Source: Microbacterium tenebrionis
GTDB taxonomy: Bacteria; Actinomycetota; Actinomycetes; Actinomycetales; Microbacteriaceae
Direction of reading: 5' to 3'
DNA: 37,620 bases
Assembly (NCBI RefSeq): GCF_903645325.1
Contig: NZ_CAHJXQ010000015.1
Coordinates: 1 to 37,620, forward strand
Shown: piece by piece, positions 9,031-15,918 of the stretch
Numbering within the stretch: position 1 is the first letter of the stretch
How the letters are laid out: every line of letters starts with the position of its first letter
The notes under the pieces: generated by a model
What the model was told of the DNA's origin: nothing
The model's database searches: none
The model's input: the letters and a program-made list of their open reading frames with translations, nothing else
Program-made: the position numbers and the translations under genes

Positions 9031-10014
9031 TCACTTGCGGATGACGGCGTCCATGTCGGGCTCCGTGTCGAGGAAGCCGTACTTGAGCGCGGTCGCGCTG
9101 AGCTCTTCGATGATGCTCGGGTCGAGGTCGCCCGAGAGCGCCTCGAGGCGGATGTTCGCCACGACCTCCGCATCCATGCCCGTGTAGTCGACGATCGCCT
9201 GGCGGTAGAGCTCGTCGTCGTCCATCGCGAGCGCCGTCGACTCGGCGATGGCGGCGGCGAAGGCATCCGTCACCTCGGGGTTCGCGTCCGCATAGGCGGT
9301 CGAGGTGAACGTGACCATCGTGTACAGGTCGTCGATCGCGGTCAGCGGGTCGCCGAGCCACTTCACGCCGGGCGTCTCGAGTGAGGCGGTGAGGAACGGC
9401 TCGGGCGTCCAGGACGCGTCGATGTGCCCCTGTTCGAGCTGTGCCAGCTGATCGGGGAACGGGATCTCGGTGAAGGACACCTTGCTCGGGTCGCCGCCGT
9501 CGGCCTCGACCATCGCCATCGTTCCCAGGTCGCCCTGTGTGTTCACCGCGTTCAGCGCGACCGTCTTGCCCTCGAGGTCGGCCCAGGTGTCGATGCCAGA
9601 GTCCTCCATGACCACGATGCCGCTGGGCTCGGGGGTGGTGATCGCCGAGTAGCCGGCGATGATCTCCATGCCGAGCCCCTGGCTGACGGCGACGAGCACC
9701 GAGAGCGGGTTGCCGACGGCGAACTCGATCGACTGGCTCGACACTGCGGGCAGCAAGGCTGCGCCGCCCTGTCCGCTCTGCACGGTGACGTCGAGCCCGT
9801 GCTTCTCGAAGATGCCCTCGTCGATGCCCAGCTGCACAGCGGCGGCGGGGGCGATCGGCAGCAGGCCGACGGTCACGGGGGTGAGGTCGCCGGAGCTGCC
9901 CCCGGACGGTGCCGAGCTCGGCTCCTCTCCGCTGAGCGATCCTCCGCTGCACGCGGTGAGGACGAGGGCGGACGCTGCCAGGGCGGCGACGGCGAGGGTG
10001 CGGGTGCGGGACAT
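9031..10014 (-). CDS. ABC transporter solute-binding lipoprotein, NMT1/SsuA-like
   Basis: 327 residues. The signal peptide ends in the lipobox ALVLTAC (Cys near residue 22), followed by a Gly/Ser-rich tether and a two-lobed binding domain of the NMT1/THI5-SsuA fold (VTVGLLPIAPAAAVQLGIDE, GKTVALNAVNTQGDLGT, SWTPEPFLTASLE). It captures the substrate outside the membrane for the two-permease importer. The start is decided by AAAGGAGT a few bases before the ATG at 10014. An odd point is its position between the MaoC and ligase genes, upstream of the permeases. Confidence 0.93.
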   Translation of the reverse strand: MSRTRTLAVAALAASALVLTACSGGSLSGEEPSSAPSGGSSGDLTPVTVGLLPIAPAAAVQLGIDEGIFEKHGLDVTVQSGQGGAALLPAVSSQSIEFAVGNPLSVLVAVSQGLGMEIIAGYSAITTPEPSGIVVMEDSGIDTWADLEGKTVALNAVNTQGDLGTMAMVEADGGDPSKVSFTEIPFPDQLAQLEQGHIDASWTPEPFLTASLETPGVKWLGDPLTAIDDLYTMVTFTSTAYADANPEVTDAFAAAIAESTALAMDDDELYRQAIVDYTGMDAEVVANIRLEALSGDLDPSIIEELSATALKYGFLDTEPDMDAVIRK

Positions 10015-10067
10015 GTCAGTACTCCTTTGTAACTGCGCGGTTATCTGGTGTTCGGGTTTTGGATGAG

Positions 10068-10520
10068 TCAGGCGTAGTAGCGCTGGATGCTGCGGACCGC
10101 CGCTGCGGGCTTGGCGCCGCCGTCGATCTCGATCATGCCGTCGACGGCGAACTGGTAGCCGCCGGCGATCTCGGTGATCTCGGCGATGGTCGCGGTGAGG
10201 CGTATGCGATCGCCGACCTTGACCGGCGAGACGAAGCGCACCTTGTCGAGGCCGTAGTTGACTTTGGTGCCGACACCGTCGACCTCGAGCAACGATGCCC
10301 AGAGCGGGATGAACAGCGACAGGGTGAGGAAGCCATGCGCGATCGGCGCTCCGAACGGTCCCTCCTGGGCGCGCTCGGGGTCGGTGTGGATCCACTGGTG
10401 ATCGTCGGTGGCGTCGGCGAAGGTGTTGATGCGCTCCTGCGTGATCTGGAGCCAGTCGGTGTGGCCGAGATCCTTGCCGAGGAGTCCGGGGAAGTCGGCG
10501 TAGGCGATCGTCGTGGTCAT
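10068..10520 (-). CDS. MaoC-like (R)-specific enoyl-CoA hydratase
   Basis: 150 residues, a single hot-dog domain. The MaoC hydratase motif is clear: Asp and His in DDHQWIHTDPERA (residues about 39-51) and PFGAPIAHGFLTLSL. Such proteins add water to trans-2-enoyl-CoA giving the (3R)-hydroxyacyl-CoA, which fits the neighbouring SDR. In the phenylpropanoid model it would hydrate the hydroxycinnamoyl-CoA side chain. It is followed by the binding-protein gene 53 bp away and preceded by the amidohydrolase gene 40 bp away. Confidence 0.9.
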   Translation of the reverse strand: MTTTIAYADFPGLLGKDLGHTDWLQITQERINTFADATDDHQWIHTDPERAQEGPFGAPIAHGFLTLSLFIPLWASLLEVDGVGTKVNYGLDKVRFVSPVKVGDRIRLTATIAEITEIAGGYQFAVDGMIEIDGGAKPAAAVRSIQRYYA

Positions 10521-10560
10521 GGGTTCTCCTTCTGAGATTCGAGCGGTGCGGATCCGGCGT

Positions 10561-11448
10561 TCAGCCGGCCAGGCCGAGCAGTCGGACGGCGTTGTCCTTG
10601 AGGATGGCGGGGAGCACCTCGGGCTTGAACAACTCGGCGGTTTCGGCGTCCTTGAGCCAGCGGTCCGGTGTGATCAGGGGGAAGTCCGAGCCGAAGAGAA
10701 CACGATCCTTGATGACGGAGTTGGCGTAGCGGACCAGCTCCTTCGGGAAGTACTTAGGGCTCCAGCCCGACAGGTCGATCCAAGTGTTGTGCTTGTGCGT
10801 CGCGACCGACAGCGCCTCCTCCTGCCAGGGCACCGACGGGTGCGCCATGATGATCTGCAGGTCGGGGAAGTCGGCGGCGACGCCATCGAGAAGGATCGGA
10901 TTCGACAGCCCGAGGCGCAGTCCGCGTCCCCCGGGGAGCCCGGCCCCGATGCCGGTCTGCCCGGTGTGGAACAGCGCCGGCACACCGGCATCCTGGATCT
11001 TCTCGTACAGCGGGTAGAACCGCTCCTCACCAGGGTCGAAGCCCTGCACGGTGGGGTGGAACTTGAAGCCGCGGACGCCGTGTTCGGTGAGCAGGCGGTC
11101 GACCAGGTCGACGGCGTTCGCGCGATGCGGGTCGACCGAGCCGAACGGGATGAGCACGTCGTTGTTGCGTGCCGCGCCTTCGGCGATCTCGCTGCTCGAG
11201 ACCGGCGCGTGCCCGAGGCGCGTCTCGGCATCGACAGAGAACACGACGGCGGCCATGTTGCGCTCGCGGTAGTGCGCAGCGACGGCGTCGAGCTTCGGCC
11301 ATCCCTCGGAGCTGCCGAAGTAGCGCAGCGCTGCCGCGTCGAGATCGTGCGGGAGTGCGCTGTGGCCGTGATCGTCCTGATCGACGTGCACGTGCATGTC
11401 GATCGCCGCGACTGCGGCGAGGTCGATGGCGGGCTCGTAGCGCGTCAT
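10561..11448 (-). CDS. Amidohydrolase-family (PF04909) protein, candidate beta-ketoacyl-CoA hydrolase
   Basis: 295 residues of the metal-dependent amidohydrolase-2/ACMSD family: N-terminal metal pair MHVHV (His19, His21), then GFKFHP, LFHTGQTG, IIMAHPS and the C-terminal FGSDFP aspartate. The ATG at 11448 overlaps the TGA of the SDR (ATGA). The long open frame up to 12069 is a shadow. Amidohydrolase-family enzymes in Rhodococcus and Corynebacterium phenylpropanoid clusters cleave aryl-beta-ketoacyl-CoA into an aromatic acid and acetyl-CoA; the combination here with SDR, MaoC, ligase and MarR suggests the same job. The activity is inferred from context, as other members of this family are decarboxylases. 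Confidence 0.88.
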   Translation of the reverse strand: MTRYEPAIDLAAVAAIDMHVHVDQDDHGHSALPHDLDAAALRYFGSSEGWPKLDAVAAHYRERNMAAVVFSVDAETRLGHAPVSSSEIAEGAARNNDVLIPFGSVDPHRANAVDLVDRLLTEHGVRGFKFHPTVQGFDPGEERFYPLYEKIQDAGVPALFHTGQTGIGAGLPGGRGLRLGLSNPILLDGVAADFPDLQIIMAHPSVPWQEEALSVATHKHNTWIDLSGWSPKYFPKELVRYANSVIKDRVLFGSDFPLITPDRWLKDAETAELFKPEVLPAILKDNAVRLLGLAG

Positions 11449-12362
11449 GGTTGCAGCTCCTCCGGGAGGGCCGGGAACTTCTCGCCCACGTCCTGCGCGT
11501 TGGCTGCGATGAGGTCGGCGCCCTGCTCCTGCAGCGCGTCGTAGTTCCACCCACCGTCGCGGTACTCGGTGGTGGCCGCCTCGGGGTGCGACCACACCTG
11601 CAGGCGGTCGCCGCCGACTCCGATGGCCTGGCCGGTGATGCCCGATGCGGCATCCGAGGCGAGGTAGGCGATGAGGCCTGCGACATCGTCCGCGCCGCCG
11701 AAGCCGACCTGCTTGCGGAAGAAGTCCGGCATCGGCTGCCCGTTGGCGTCGGCCTCGACGGCGGCTGCGAAGTAGGGCACTGTCGCGGTCATCGCGGTGG
11801 CGGCGACCGGGATGACCGCGTTCGCGGTGATGCCGGCGCGCTTGAGCTCGAGCGCCCACGTGCGGATCATCCCGACGATCCCGGCCTTGGCCGCGGCGTA
11901 GTTGGTCTGACCGAAGTTGCCGCGCTGGCCGGTCGGGGATCCGATGGCGATGATGCGGCCCGCGATCTCGTTCTTGCGCATGTACTGGACTGCCTCGCGC
12001 ACGACTGTGAAGGTTCCGCGCAGATGCACGTCGATGACCGCGTCGAAGTCGTCGTCGCTCATCTTCCACAGCACCGTGTCGCGCAGGATGCCCGCGTTGG
12101 TGACGACGATGTCCAGTCGTCCGAACGCTTCGACGGCCCCGTCCACGAGCGCTTTCGCCGTCTGGGTCGATCCGACGGGCGCGACGACCGCGACGGCCCG
12201 GCCCCCGGCGCCGGTGATCGACGCGACGGCCTCATCCGCGGTGCCGGCGTCCACATCGTTGATGACGACGGATGCTCCGCGGCGGGCGAGTTCCTGAGCG
12301 TAGGCGAGCCCGAGCCCGCGGCCGGATCCTGTGACGACGGCGACTTTGCCTGCCAGTGACAT
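11445..12362 (-). CDS. SDR-family NAD(P)-dependent dehydrogenase, candidate (3R)-hydroxyacyl-CoA dehydrogenase
   Basis: 305 residues. Rossmann motif TGSGRGLG at residues 11-18, NAG at 89-91, catalytic Ser142 and YxxxK at Tyr155/Lys159 (NYAAAK). The C-terminal extension (about residues 250-305) is typical of the MFE-2-like hydroxyacyl-CoA dehydrogenases that work with MaoC hydratases. The start at 12362 is set by AAGGAGGACAC directly upstream; a GTG-type extension to 12395 lacks a ribosome binding site. It is the first gene of the nine-gene operon, overlaps the amidohydrolase gene by four bases, and faces the MarR regulator. Confidence 0.93.
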   Translation of the reverse strand: MSLAGKVAVVTGSGRGLGLAYAQELARRGASVVINDVDAGTADEAVASITGAGGRAVAVVAPVGSTQTAKALVDGAVEAFGRLDIVVTNAGILRDTVLWKMSDDDFDAVIDVHLRGTFTVVREAVQYMRKNEIAGRIIAIGSPTGQRGNFGQTNYAAAKAGIVGMIRTWALELKRAGITANAVIPVAATAMTATVPYFAAAVEADANGQPMPDFFRKQVGFGGADDVAGLIAYLASDAASGITGQAIGVGGDRLQVWSHPEAATTEYRDGGWNYDALQEQGADLIAANAQDVGEKFPALPEELQP

Positions 12363-12383
12363 GTGTCCTCCTTGATTTCGACG

Positions 12384-12412
12384 ATCACACCACATTTAGT
12401 TGAGTCTGTCAA
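12384..12412 (-). promoter_or_regulatory. Promoter of the catabolic operon with overlapping MarR operator
   Basis: On the minus strand TTGACA (12412-12407), a 17-bp spacer and TGTGAT (12389-12384) form a good sigma70-type promoter for the SDR-led operon. The inverted repeat TTGA-N5-TCAA at 12400-12412 covers the -35 box, and TCAATGA is directly repeated at 12409-12415 and 12424-12430. A MarR dimer bound here would block the operon promoter and could touch its own. Confidence 0.65.
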
Positions 12413-12433
12413 TGATCCAGATTTCAATGAATG

Positions 12434-12439
12434 TATGAT
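12434..12439 (+). promoter_or_regulatory. -10 box of the marR gene, leaderless
   Basis: TATGAT is followed by six bases and the ATG at 12446. This is the same spacing as at the acyl-CoA dehydrogenase gene, so the regulator mRNA is probably leaderless. No good -35 hexamer is visible at 16-18 bp. Confidence 0.5.
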
Positions 12440-12445
12440 TCCACT

Positions 12446-12901
12446 ATGACGTCACGCGTGAGCACACCCATCGACGGCCGCGAGAGCCTCGAGAACCAGC
12501 TGAGCTTCCTGCTGGCACGAGCGAGTGCGGTCTCGAGTGCGGCCGGCAACTCGGCGCTCGCTGGCTACGGGCTGAAGGTGCGCTCCTACTCCGTGCTCGC
12601 CCTGGCGTGCGACCCCAGCCGGGTGTCGCAGCGCGAGATCGCCGAGTACCTGCGGCTGGACCCGAGCCAGGTGGTGGCGCTGGTCGACCAGCTCGAATCG
12701 TCGGGGCTCATCATCCGTGAGCCCGACGCGCGGGATCGCCGCGCGAATGTCATCGTCGCCACGGATGCCGGTCATCGGCTGTTCGAGACGGCGAATGCCG
12801 AGACCATCAGCGCCGAGCACCGGCAGCACAGCATGCTCACGGATGCGGAGCGCGACACACTGCGGGGTCTGTTGCGCAAGATCGCCTTCCCGGAGGCATG
12901 A
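12446..12901 (+). CDS. MarR-family transcriptional regulator
   Basis: 151 residues from the ATG at 12446. Winged HTH with VSQREIAEYLRLDPSQVVAL as helices 3-4 and the wing SSGLIIREPDARDRRANVI, the standard MarR motif DxRDRR. An upstream in-frame ATG at 12431 is possible, but a -10 box ends six bases before 12446, which argues for a leaderless start there. It is divergent from the phenylpropanoid-like operon with operator-like repeats between them. In related clusters CouR/PhdR are MarR proteins that release DNA on binding the aryl-CoA intermediate, so the CoA ester of the substrate is the likely inducer (inference). Confidence 0.92.
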   Translation: MTSRVSTPIDGRESLENQLSFLLARASAVSSAAGNSALAGYGLKVRSYSVLALACDPSRVSQREIAEYLRLDPSQVVALVDQLESSGLIIREPDARDRRANVIVATDAGHRLFETANAETISAEHRQHSMLTDAERDTLRGLLRKIAFPEA

Positions 12902-12923
12902 GCGCCGGCTCACTCGCCGGCGC
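12902..12923. terminator. GC-rich hairpin between convergent genes
   Basis: GCGCCGGC at 12902-12909 and GCCGGCGC at 12916-12923 form a perfect 8-bp stem with a 6-base loop immediately after the MarR stop codon. There is no U-run, so it is a weak or bidirectional terminator candidate between marR and the FAD oxidoreductase pseudogene. Confidence 0.5.
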
Positions 12924-12928
12924 AGGGA

Positions 12929-14129
12929 TCACGGCACGATGTTCTGGTTCTGGCGGAAGAGGTTGCCCGGATCCCACCGGCGCTTGAGGCCCTGGAGGCG
13001 CGCGAGGTTGCGCCGGAAGGATGCCGACGTCTCAGCGTCGCCGTCCTCGTTGAAGCCGGCGAAGTTGAGGTATCGCGAGCCGTAGCACAGGGGCGCGAAC
13101 GCGGCCACGACCTCCCGGCCCCAGGCGATGTTCGCGGTGTCGCCCTCGGGCGCGATCCAGTTCGCCTCCGGCGCGACCATGAAGGGAGCCTGCGAGGGCA
13201 GGAAGGCGCCGTCGAACGGCTCGGCTGCCGCACCCCCGCTGTGCCAGATGTCGATCGTGCTCAGCTCCGATGGCGCGCGCTCTGCCAGCGCGACCAGGGC
13301 GTCGATCGCGTCGTCCGTCAGGTCGAGCACGTTCGTCGACTTCCAGTAGTACCGGGCGCCGTCGGGGTAGTCCTCGTCGAAGACCTGCTGGACCTCGACG
13401 TAGTCCGTCTCACCACTGAGGTCCAGCAGTGGCGTGCCGAACTCGTGCAGCGGACGCAGCAGCGATCGGCCGTCTTCGGCATCGCCGAGGTAGAGGCCGG
13501 CGAATCCGATGAACTGCCGCCCCGCGGCATCCGGCGGGTAGCCCTCGGCTCCCACCGGCACCCGGCCGAGGAAGGCGAGCATGCTGACGTTCCTCGGCGC
13601 CTCGGCGCAGAATGCGCGGAACAGCCGCAGGCCCCGGGCGGCTGCGCCCGAGCCGCCGTCGTGGATGACGAAGAGGAAGTGATTCCGGGCGGGCACCGGA
13701 TGGGTGTCGAAGGTGAAGGCGGCGACGGCGCCGAAGTTCCCACCGCCGCCGCGCAGTCCCCAGAGCAGGTCGGGCGCTTCCTCTGCCACCGACCCGATGA
13801 CGATCCCCTCGGCCGTGACCAGCTCAGCGTCTCGCAGGGAGCGGGCGCTGAGCCCGAACATGTTGCGGATCCACCCGTAGCCGCCGCCCAGCGTGAGCCC
13901 GGCGATCCCGGTGCGCGAGAACAGCCCGCCGGGGACGGCGCGTCCGCGCGTATCGGATTCCGGCCTGAACGTCTTCGACGCCGGCGCAGCGGACGACCGC
14001 CCGCGGATGCCGATCGATCAGCCCGCTCCACACCGCTCTCGCGTCGTCGTACGCCGGATCGCCCCGCACGATCACCTTTCCGGTGAACTGATCCTCGGGT
14101 ACTTCTGCATGCTGATTCGCGTCGCCCAT
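12929..14129 (-). pseudogene. BBE-type FAD-linked oxidoreductase, internal deletion plus frameshift
   Basis: Two pieces of one gene lie in different frames. The N-terminal piece (14129 to about 13950) reads MGDANQHAEVPEDQF, then GDPAYDDARAVWSGLIDRHP and GIRYAR. The C-terminal piece (about 13940 to 12929, 322 codons) reads PGGLFSRTGIAGLTLGGGYG through RGGGGNFGAV to the BBE-domain end WDPGNLFRQNQNIVP. Between GIRYAR and PGGLF the family normally has roughly 75-80 residues, including RGGGHS with the flavin-linking histidine; these are absent and the frame changes. The product cannot bind FAD normally. The start at 14129 is the first good Met before the conserved region (an ATG at 14171 is also in frame). 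The C-terminal part alone is open from 13861 but lacks the FAD domain. Confidence 0.82.
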
Positions 14130-14193
14130 GGCCGCTGCCCCATCCGCGTCGACGCCCGGTGCACCCCACATGCACGCTGCTCACGCCGGTCTC

Positions 14194-14228
14194 GGTGTCA
14201 GTACTACACCCGTCTCGGCGCATGTCAA
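14194..14228 (-). promoter_or_regulatory. Promoter and palindromic operator of the FAD oxidoreductase pseudogene
   Basis: On the minus strand TTGACA (14228-14223), a 16-bp spacer and TAGTAC (14206-14201). A near-palindrome GGTGT-C-AGTACT-ACACC at 14194-14210 sits over the -10 box and would suit a dimeric repressor. The promoter looks intact although the gene is broken. Confidence 0.5.
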
Positions 14229-14285
14229 GAGGTGCGTGACCGCTGATGCACCGGATGCACCGCTGGGACAGTTCCGGATATGACA

Positions 14286-14309
14286 AAACCCCCGGAAAAC
14301 CGGGGGTTT
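14286..14309 (-). terminator. Native terminator of tRNA-Met, displaced by the island
   Basis: A perfect 10-bp stem, AAACCCCCGG at 14286-14295 and CCGGGGGTTT at 14300-14309 with an AAAA loop. Read on the minus strand it ends in TTTTGTC, a normal intrinsic terminator. It lies 7 bp outside the left copy of the tRNA-Met 3' end, in the same orientation, so before integration it directly followed tRNA-Met. It is now about 21.5 kb from the intact tRNA gene. Confidence 0.8.
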
Positions 14310-14315
14310 CATTCT

Positions 14316-14350
14316 GTAGCAGGAGCGGGGCTTGAACCCGCGACCTCACG
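14316..14350 (-). repeat. attL core (35-bp tRNA-Met 3' segment)
   Basis: Identical over 35 bp to 35769-35803. It covers the T arm, the 3' acceptor strand, the variable loop and the 3' side of the anticodon stem of tRNA-Met. Identity stops exactly at 14350/35803. Confidence 0.88.
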
Positions 14351-14390
14351 CTAATGGCGCGAGGTCCTCTTTCCACCTGATAACCCTGAT
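14317..14390 (-). pseudogene. Degenerate tRNA-Met(CAT)-like sequence at the left end
   Basis: Beyond the 35-bp identical core, 14351-14390 still aligns to the rest of tRNA-Met at the same total length of 74 nt. The acceptor 5' strand reads ATCAGGG against GGCAGGG, the anticodon stem-loop reads CTCGC-GCCATTA-GCGTG with CAT in the anticodon position, and parts of the D loop match. The D stem does not pair, base 33 is C not U, and two acceptor pairs are lost, so it is not a working tRNA. It looks like the element's own old tRNA copy, kept only where needed for attachment. Confidence 0.6.
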
Positions 14391-14839
14391 TCTATGGCAC
14401 CAACTCGCTGTTCCTACGAGTTCCTACGGGTATGTACACGGTCACAAAGTGGATTTGCGGACACAAAACGGACGACTTTCTGAGAACTGTCCAGGCTCAG
14501 ATCCGGTAGTCGTGGTTGAGGACCACGCGGCCCGTTCGATCGCCCAGCGAGCATCGTCCAGAAGTGGAGGCATGGCGGCGATGCGGCCTTCTGCTCGACG
14601 TAGGAGGGCCGGGCGGAGGCGTCATTTCGCGCTTCGACCCAGTCCGGTGAGCATCACGATCCTGCCAGGTCACCCCCGCACGCAGGCTCCTAGCGATCTG
14701 GTCTTTGATGGCGGTGTCGACGCTGCGACCTCATCAACGGATGTCGCGAAGCTCTCGGCGAAGGTGAAGCGTCGATCTAGCACCCAACCTTGCCTCGCTT
14801 TGCCGATGAGGTGATGTCGGCGCCGATAGGCTAGTCAAG
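14391..14839. other. Island left-end spacer without an intact gene
   Basis: It holds a direct repeat TTCCTACGAG/TTCCTACGGG (14411-14430), a hairpin CGTGGT-N5-ACCACG (14511-14527), and on the minus strand protein-like fragments in shifting frames: DTAIKDQIARSLRAGVTW then, after a frame change, IAAMPPLLDDARWAIERAAW. These suggest a decayed minus-strand gene of unknown kind between about 14730 and 14440. A plus-strand open frame of 160 codons here has no protein-like composition and was not accepted. Confidence 0.35.
14827..14832 (+). promoter_or_regulatory. -10 box of small membrane protein copy 1, leaderless
   Basis: TAGGCT is followed by exactly seven bases and the ATG at 14840. The same box-to-ATG distance occurs before the two paralogues (18730 and 27317). 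No good -35 hexamer is visible. Confidence 0.5.
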
Positions 14840-15265
14840 ATGGTTACTAGTCTCACCGTGCGTCAAGCAAAGGTGAAAGATCATCAGGGACTGATAATGA
14901 ACATCATTCTCAGTCTTGCGGTGATCGTCTTGCTTGCTTTCGGTGTGGCCTCCACGGTCCACATGGAGCGCAGCAGCGATGAGCTGCCATCAACTGCAGC
15001 GCAGTCGAGCATCGTTAGTGCTGATCGGGGACTTCTGGCTAGCAATGACGCGGCTCCTGAAGCGGTCGGTGGCGCTGCACTGTGCCTTGCAGGAGCGCTG
15101 TTCAGCTTCGTGATGCTCTGGCGGATCCTCACAGGCCCGACGCTCATCGGATGCACGCGTGGGCGCGGCCGCGAGCTGATGCGCGACATGACTCAGTTTT
15201 CACGCTCGACACGTTTTCGGGGTCTTCGACCGTCATTGATGCAACTGGCGCTGTCCCGGACCTGA
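14840..15265 (+). CDS. Small two-helix membrane protein, copy 1 of 3 in the island
   Basis: 141 residues. An 18-residue N-terminus leads into LIMNIILSLAVIVLLAFGVA (helix 1, about 18-40), then an extracytoplasmic polar stretch, helix 2 GGAALCLAGALFSFVMLW (about 77-95) and a basic cytoplasmic tail ending PSLMQLALSRT. Two other genes in this island (18743 and 27330) share the layout, the ALC motif in helix 2 and the terminal SLTQL-x-x-SRT. The architecture recalls actinobacterial small membrane proteins of the DUF6153 kind, but I cannot confirm membership. Function is unknown. It heads the unit containing the DUF3515 lipoprotein and CopD-CtaG genes. The start is chosen from the -10 box seven bases upstream and the conserved 18-residue N-terminus. 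Confidence 0.7.
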   Translation: MVTSLTVRQAKVKDHQGLIMNIILSLAVIVLLAFGVASTVHMERSSDELPSTAAQSSIVSADRGLLASNDAAPEAVGGAALCLAGALFSFVMLWRILTGPTLIGCTRGRGRELMRDMTQFSRSTRFRGLRPSLMQLALSRT

Positions 15266-15348
15266 TTCTCTGAGCCGTCTTACGAACCTCTCGCAGGCAT
15301 TCCCCGAGAGATCCGTTGCCGTGCCGATGCCACACTTGGAGAACCTCG

Positions 15349-15918
15349 ATGCCACGTCCTGATGCCCAGCCCACCCCGATTAAGGCCACCCCACACCCGC
15401 GTTCACCGCGAGGCATTGCCGTGTTCGCAAGCACCTTGGTTGTTCTCCTTCTCGTCGGAGGGTGCGCGCCAACCGTCGAGCTGAAGCCTGCTGACCATGC
15501 GAACGCCCCGGAGTGTGCGGATCTTACGGTCCGTCTACCGGATGTTATCGGCGAGCTTCCCACCCGAACGACGGACGCGCAGGCGACGGCTGCGTGGGGC
15601 GACCCCACGGCCGTGGTCGTCAGATGCGGGCTCGAATCGCCCGCTCCCACCACGTTGCAGTGCGTCACCATCGGGGCGGTGGACTGGATCATCGATGACT
15701 CCGACTCCCCGAATCTGCGCATGACGACCTATGGGCGAGAACCGGCGGCTCAGGTTTATGTCGACACCACCCGACTCTCGGCGGACAAGGCACTGGAGGC
15801 CCTTGCACCAGCAATGCAGAAGCTGCCCAAGACGGGAGCGTGCACCGCTCCTGATATTGATACGGACACGATGTCGGCCCCGCAGGCTCTACCCGATGAA
15901 ACCGAGAGCCGTTCGTGA
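15349..15918 (+). CDS. DUF3515-family lipoprotein
   Basis: 189 residues. Signal peptide VFASTLVVLLLVGGC with the lipobox Cys near residue 40; the mature part has ECADLTVRLP, AAWGDPTAVVVRCGL and GAVDWI, the conserved features of DUF3515 lipoproteins, which usually occur in one copy in Actinobacteria and have no assigned function. The protein is probably anchored on the outer face of the membrane; Cys pairs (in PECADL, RCGL, QCVTI, ACTAP) could form disulfides. The start at 15349 is set by TTGGAG nine bases upstream. The stop overlaps the GTG of the CopD-CtaG gene (GTGA), so translation is coupled to a copper gene. Confidence 0.82.
   Translation: MPRPDAQPTPIKATPHPRSPRGIAVFASTLVVLLLVGGCAPTVELKPADHANAPECADLTVRLPDVIGELPTRTTDAQATAAWGDPTAVVVRCGLESPAPTTLQCVTIGAVDWIIDDSDSPNLRMTTYGREPAAQVYVDTTRLSADKALEALAPAMQKLPKTGACTAPDIDTDTMSAPQALPDETESRS

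Noticed and set aside
13128..14086. Long plus-strand frames opposite the FAD oxidoreductase
   Set aside because: They are antisense shadows with Glu/Arg/Ala-rich sequence and no domain; the minus-strand family match is clear.
14332..14814. 160-codon plus-strand frame beginning inside the tRNA-like repeat
   Set aside because: It runs through the attL core and pseudo-tRNA, has no ribosome binding site and no protein-like composition; the minus strand looks more coding.
15288..15310. CTCTCG...CGAGAG hairpin between small membrane protein copy 1 and the DUF3515 gene
   Set aside because: The 6-bp stem has an 11-base loop and no U-run; too weak to call as a terminator.
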